Program-made: the position numbers and the translations under genes
The notes under the pieces: model-generated
Database searches by the model: none
What the model was told of the DNA's origin: nothing
What the model saw: the letters and a program-made list of their open reading frames with translations, nothing else
From: Plasmodium malariae
Taxonomy: Eukaryota > Apicomplexa > Aconoidasida > Haemosporida > Plasmodiidae
Length of the DNA stretch: 64,000 bases
Direction of reading: 5' to 3'
Assembly (NCBI RefSeq): GCF_900090045.1
Contig: NC_041787.1
Coordinates: 950,001-1,014,000, forward strand
Shown: positions 59,010 through 64,000 of the stretch, piece by piece
How the letters are laid out: every line of letters begins with the position of its first letter
How positions within the stretch are numbered: position 1 is the stretch's first letter

Positions 59010-61850
59010 CTCTTTTTTTCTCCTTTGCCATTTATATTTATATTTTTTTTTTTTTTACGAAATTTTTCCTTTAAGTGCTGAATTGAGTGGTCAAAAAAAA
59101 AGGGAAGGGATAGGGTACTATTGGTCCAAAAGAACAAGATGCGCATGTGCTTGGTAGACAGACTAATGAAACTTGACAGTATCAGACTTCCGAAGTGATG
59201 ATTCAGTATCGTTTCTAAAAGGGGAGAAGTGAATAAATATGTACATGTACATTCATACATCCCCCCCATATATACGTATGCACATACGTATAAATGCACG
59301 TATGTATATATGCACGTATGTATGTATGCACGTATGTATATATGCACGTATGTATATATGCACGTATGTATGTATGTATGCACGTATGTATATATGCACG
59401 TATGTATATATGCACGTATGTATGTATGTATGCACGTATGTATATATGCACGTATATGTATGTACGTATGTATATATGCACGTATGTATATATGCACGTA
59501 TGTATGTATGTATGTCATGTATGTATGCACGTATGTATATATGCACGTATGTATGTATGTATGCACGTATGTATATATGCACGTATGTATGTATGTATGC
59601 ACGTATGTATATATGCACGTATGTATATACACGCTAGCTCTTCGGCTAATGCGCATAATAGTTAATTTTCACATTAGTATAGAAATATTACTCATAGTTT
59701 CATCCCCACTAATATTATAATTCGAGCTGTTCTTATCACCGAAGTACCATACGGTCCCTACAAACATATGCCCATGCATATTATTAATACGTATATATGT
59801 AGATACGTTCTTAAAATGTGCATTAGGTTGTATTCAAATATTAAGTAAACTTTTTTTTTACCTAAATAGCTGATGGTAAACTGGTTTAAGGATTGTAATA
59901 TTTCACATACGAAAAAAAAGGAATAAATCCAAAATCTAAAAAAAAAAAAAAAATTGGGTAAATATCTTATTTCCGCGTGCTTGCCACTAGTTCATTGTAT
60001 TTTTCCCTCGATGCCATTCTAATTTGTTCACTTTTGTAATTGTTCTACTTCTCTTACATGGAAAAAAGATAGGAACTCTTGAAGTAAAAAAATATTTTTT
60101 GGAGAGAAACTATTTCGCTATTCCCATTAGAGTCCAGTTCCAAATATATCTGTAAGAAGTCGAAGTACTCACATGTAAATACATGCAAACTCATGTAAAC
60201 ACATGCAAACTCATGTAAACACATGCAAACTCATGTAAACACATGCAAACTCATGTAAACACATGCAAACTCATGTAAACTCATGCAAACTCATGTAAAC
60301 ACATGTAAACACATGCACACATATATATATGTACACATATCCGCATGTACATTCGCGCGAACGGGCAATAAATTAGAGGGGTGGAAAAAAAAAAAAAATT
60401 ATGAAAACGTGCATGCAATATCTTTTTTTTTTTACTTTTTTTATGTTTTGTTTTGTTTTTTATTTTATTTTATTTTGCGGGTTACCCTATTTTCGTAGGT
60501 CGACCCGGCAGTCATTATGTACACGTATAAGCGCGCAGAAATGAGAAACCAGATAAAAGATAAAAGTGAAACGACAATCGGTGAATAGAGCATAGTAGAC
60601 ATATTATATATAAAATTTAAAGTAATTGAGATTAATCTGGATGTATATTTATATGTATTTTTGTATAAGTAAAGAATGAAGAAGGATATAATTCCATGTG
60701 CTACAATTGCAAGGCATAACAGAATTGACAATATATAATGGTATGAAAAAAAAGACCCCTTAACAGGATTAAAAATAAGATATAAATGTTTATGAATAAA
60801 ATAGATAGGACAAAACAACATTAAACAAGGAAAAGAAATTAAAAAAAAATGAAAAGCTGTTGTTGATATATAATATAAGAGAAGTAAATAAATAAAACAT
60901 AAAAATAGTGAAATGAAAACAAAAAGAAATACAAAAAAAAAAGAATTGTGAAAAGAAAATAAATTAACAAATACTTTATATCTATTTGTAAAGACTGTAT
61001 ATATAACTTTCTCCCGTAATGTTTTATCTTTCGGATAACATATATTCATTATATTTGTTGAATCATAATATGGAGAATTTAAAGAATATTCAACATACAC
61101 ATTGCTGTTTGAACTTTTCGTATAATCACTATATACAACATTTGTTGTTGTATTTCCTTTCTTATCCATAATTACATTTTTTTTATTTTTATCAAAAAAG
61201 GAAAAAGAATTTTCAAAAAAGCTTTTTATATTTTGTATATTTTTCTTATTTGTCGTACTTGTCATATTATTCTCGTTTTTCTCATTTTTCTCTCCACCTT
61301 TAGTTAAGCTGTTTTTTAATTTTTTATTATTATTATACTCATTAGACGTTGGACAAGATTCCACACACTTCGCATATCTATTTAATATATCAGGTTTCGA
61401 TGATTTAGGTGATAGAGGGTAATATAAATAAGCATATTTTTTCAAATGTTTTCCGCATATCTGACCATTATAATTTGTACCATATAATATTCGAGCATAT
61501 TCTCCATAATATAAATAATACAAAATAATAAATAATAAAATAATTATATAACCAATGAAAAAAGAGCAATATTTTAAATCTGTGAGTAATCTTTTTTTCT
61601 CTTGGGAATTTTCACAATGCATATTTCCGATATATTCCCCTTCATTACCTACAATATAAGTTAAAGGTGTACCAAGTGGTACATGTTCATTTGTACTATC
61701 CACATTATTTATATTAGCACTATTAATATTATTTCCATATATATTATAATACTCCTCAGTATTCATTCCTGCATTATTTGCATTTGCATGCTGTCCATCA
61801 TCTATTAAAGCTTCATATTCACCTTGCTTGTTCATGTTATTGGTACTCAT
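57400..61850 (-). CDS. Choline-transporter-like (CTL/SLC44) membrane protein, 10 exons
   Basis: The exons I propose are 61850-60486, 60149-60058, 59935-59862, 59757-59692, 59214-59059, 58761-58700, 58473-58381, 58254-58186, 58114-58076 and 57603-57400. All phases agree and the total is ~739 aa. CTL features appear in order: a polar N-terminus; TM1 at residues ~93-115 followed by YGTNYNGQICG and the CVESCP motif of the extracellular loop; a cluster of TMs at ~290-440; FWIYSFFFVCEILQSLNQF; GTVWYFGD; HHFGSLILSSF; ISEMIDKYTMSAY; a TM in exon 8; and the final TIGVLCGIITSYFITVIPTL segment before CFICECYQ. CTL proteins move choline or related amines, or scaffold lipid metabolism; the substrate is unproven here. 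The exon 5-6 join could instead include a 21-nt micro-exon at 58955-58935, which also keeps phase. Confidence 0.83.
57937..58075 (-). repeat. 15-bp repeat in CTL intron 9, frame-open with repeated donors
   Basis: About nine copies of a 15-bp unit read GTAGTTATTACATTT on the minus strand. They begin exactly at the proposed donor of exon 9. Each unit starts with a GT in phase 0 and contains no stop, encoding V-V-I-T-F. Confidence 0.9.
58776..58885 (-). repeat. 11-bp repeat in CTL intron 5
   Basis: About ten copies of ACACATATGAA or ACCACATATGA lie just upstream (on the minus strand) of the exon 6 acceptor. Confidence 0.9.
59280..59630 (-). repeat. GCACGTATGTATATAT array in CTL intron 4
   Basis: About twenty units of ATGCACGTATGTATAT or ATGCACGTATGTATGT fill most of the intron between exons 4 and 5. 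Confidence 0.92.
60177..60310 (-). repeat. 20-bp repeat in CTL intron 1
   Basis: Six to seven copies of ACACATGCAAACTCATGTAA lie between exons 1 and 2. Confidence 0.92.
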
Positions 61851-61974
61851 AATTATTTTATTTTTTTAGCACAAAAACGGAAAAAACAAAAGAAGCGAAA
61901 TAGCGGAAATAGCGAAAAGCACAAAAAGGGGAAAAGGAAAATGTGCAGCGTACACTGCGTATTTTACGTCAAAA

Positions 61975-62160
61975 AAATAAATGAAAGGATAAAAAATAAA
62001 ACAAAAAAATAAAATGAAAGGATAAAAAATAAAACAAAAAAATAAAATGAAAGGATATAAAATGAAAGGATATAAAATAAAACAAAAAAATAAAATGAAA
62101 GGATATAAAATGAAAGGATATAAAATAAAACAAAAAAATAAAATGAAAGGATACAAAATA
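61975..62160. repeat. AAATAAAATGAAAGGATA-type array
   Basis: Composite units of AAAACAAAAAAATAAAATG and AAAGGATATAAAATG repeat about eight times, starting 125 bp upstream of the CTL start codon. Confidence 0.9.
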
Positions 62161-63297
62161 TAATGGGTTGTAAAATTCTATAAATGACAACTTGTGACTT
62201 GTGTTGTCCTTACATATAGTAACTCTTCCTCTTCTTGAGCATCAAATTTTGGAAATTGCAATCTGGGGTATAAGCAATGTGTTTCGAGCTTTTATATTTT
62301 ATTTTATTTATTATTTTATTATTTTTTTTTTTCTAATCTAGCCCTTATTTACAGCCTGTTGGTTGACTGCACGTTATATTGTATTATAGTGAATAGTATT
62401 GTAATATATTATATTGCAATGTACTGCGTTATATTGCCGTGTATTACGCTATATTGCCATGTATTAAGTTATATTGCATTGTATTACGTTATACTTCGTT
62501 ATATCTTATTTTATTTTCTTTTCGAAATTACGCTTTTAGGCTAATTTACATTTCCGCATAATGTGTCTGTAAAACTACACATAAATCTCCTTCAAATGTG
62601 TGTGTTATTACAATGCACTTTATGCTTTATGCTGCACTTCTCATTTTAAATTCAACAAACTGGGGAATACGCACTTATTTTTTTAGTAAATTCTTTCTTT
62701 TAAATAGTTCAATGTGGTCAAAAATTATAAAAAATACAAAAAATATGAACTAATGGAAGCGTGAGGGTGTATACTCTGTCTATGTATAAGTACCGTCTGA
62801 ACGTTGGACATACATGTGTGTCTATGGTATGGGTCTACGTCGAAATATGTATATTATATATGTATTTGCTTAGCCAGAAAATTTTTTTTTTGGAAAAATT
62901 GGGTATAAAAAATTTTTTCCACAAGATCATATTTCCATAAAATAAGGCATTCGAAATAAATCAAATGAAATAAGAAAAAAAAAAAAAATAAAAAAAAAAA
63001 AAAAAAAAAAAATTAAACATATATATATTGATCAAAGGACAATTAAAATAATTTCTTCTTTTTTTTGTTTTTTTTTAATTAGGACGATACCACTGTTTTC
63101 TATAAGACATGACGCACACACTTCCTTAAATCATGTATTTGTTTCTCATATTTATATAATATGTCAATAAATTTTTCACACAATATAATGATCCTTATGT
63201 GGAAAAACAAAATCAATTTTTTATCTACCTTGCAGTTACTAGTAGGGCAAGCAAAAGCCCTTTTTTTCCACTATCACGAGAAAGGAAATTATGAAAT

Positions 63298-63470
63298 TCA
63301 ATAAAATGAATAAAACGCGAAAAAATGCATAAAATTCGATAAAATGCATAAAATTCGATAAAATGCATAAAATTCGATAAAATGCATAAAATTCGATAAA
63401 ATGCCTAAAATTCGATAAAATGCATAAAATTCGATAAAATGCATATAGTTCGATAAAATGCATAAACTAC
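63298..63470. repeat. 19-bp tandem repeat ATTCGATAAAATGCATAAA
   Basis: Eight to nine copies with one CCT variant degenerate at both ends. Confidence 0.92.
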
Positions 63471-63755
63471 GATAAAATCGATTCAAACTGAGTAAACGCG
63501 AGCAAAACTCAGTAAAATGTAATAAAAGGAAATAATAACTTATATCTATAATATTATTAAAATGCCTATTTACATGTCTAAATTATTATATCTTATTGGG
63601 TTATCATTTAAATAGTATTCATGTTACTTGTTAGAATGTAAAAAACAAAAAAATATATTATTTCTACTGTGTGATAGTAAATTACTCTTTAAAGTTTTTC
63701 ATTTTCTTCTTTTTATTTTTTTCTTATTTTTTTCTAATATTTTCCTTATAACAAA

Positions 63756-63998
63756 ATGGAAGAATATGGTAATTTCTCGTATGCCCAAAATAGCAGAATA
63801 ATGAAGTGGGAAAATATGGAAGTAGCAAATACGGATGTAGCAAATACGGAAGTAGCAAATATGGAAGTAGCAAATATGGAAGTAGCAAATATGGAAGTAG
63901 CAAATATGGAAGTAGAAAATATGGAAGTAGCAAATACGGAAATAGCAAATACGGAAGTAGCAAATACGGAAGTAACAAATACCAAAGGAACGAAATAA
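63756..63998 (+). CDS. Repeat ORF at window edge, possibly a first exon
   Basis: The frame gives 80 aa starting MEEYGNFSYAQNSRIMKWEN and then repeating MEVAN/TEVAN in 15-bp units until TAA at 63996. The unique first 20 residues look protein-like, while the rest is a pure minisatellite. Each unit contains GAA|GTAGCAAAT or GAA|GTAACA, a possible splice donor in phase 0. This may therefore be exon 1 running into a repeat-filled intron, with the rest of the gene beyond the window. I do not recognise the product. Confidence 0.4.
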   Translation: MEEYGNFSYAQNSRIMKWENMEVANTDVANTEVANMEVANMEVANMEVANMEVENMEVANTEIANTEVANTEVTNTKGTK

Positions 63999-64000
63999 AA

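Larger units (their letters stand above)
61851..63755. other. Intergenic region, no gene seen
   Basis: It lies upstream of the CTL gene. It contains A-rich arrays of AAAATGAAAGGATATAAAAT at 61975-62160, a degenerate ATTACGTTATATTGC repeat at 62380-62495, A-runs at 62976-63012, and the 19-bp array at 63298-63470. Confidence 0.6.

Noticed and set aside
1..64000. tRNA, rRNA, CRISPR, transposon or viral genes
   Set aside because: Looked for characteristic motifs by eye on both strands and found none; a covariance-model scan would be needed to exclude small RNAs.

Overview
This window is nuclear DNA of a malaria parasite (Plasmodium). It is AT-rich with long poly(dA) and poly(dT) runs, its genes are split by GT..AG introns, and its proteins carry Asn/Lys/Ser-rich insertions typical of the genus. 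Coding regions look less extreme than P. falciparum. The style suggests a P. malariae- or P. ovale-like genome, but the species is an inference I cannot confirm. I see no rRNA, tRNA, CRISPR array, mobile element or centromere.

Layout from left to right: HID1-like trafficking protein (-, 840-5483); NOP10 of H/ACA snoRNPs (+, 6309-6733, 55 aa in two exons); SF-assemblin (+, 8622-9600); a doubtful 38-aa spliced ORF (-, 10374-10580); a zinc-finger/transmembrane protein of unknown function (+, 11101-13239); protein-L-isoaspartate O-methyltransferase (+, 15252-17054); an XPC/Rad4 DNA-damage-recognition homologue (+, 18848-22609); a SPOUT1/CENP-32-type RNA methyltransferase (-, 23114-24678); a 16-exon leucine-rich-repeat protein (+, 26062-33905); an importin-11-like karyopherin (+, 36690-41940); a large Cys-cluster protein of unknown function built from two long ORFs (-, 42531-48939); mitochondrial porin VDAC (-, 50107-52274, 7 exons); a tail-anchored syntaxin-like SNARE (+, 54446-55831); a choline-transporter-like (CTL/SLC44) membrane protein (-, 57400-61850, 10 exons); and a repeat ORF at the right edge that may be a first exon (+, 63756-63998).

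These are unrelated housekeeping genes on both strands, not an operon or a defence island. I derived exon joins by matching splice phase at each junction and family similarity on both sides. The joins for HID1, NOP10, SF-assemblin, PIMT, SPOUT1, the importin and VDAC are phase-consistent throughout. Most joins of the LRR and CTL genes are also consistent, and the uncertain ones are flagged.

The most striking features are these. Many introns carry their own private tandem repeat. In the CTL gene (and perhaps the edge ORF) the repeat is 15 bp, keeps the reading frame open and repeats a possible GT splice donor in every unit. The syntaxin-like protein has arginine where Qa-SNAREs carry the ionic-layer glutamine.
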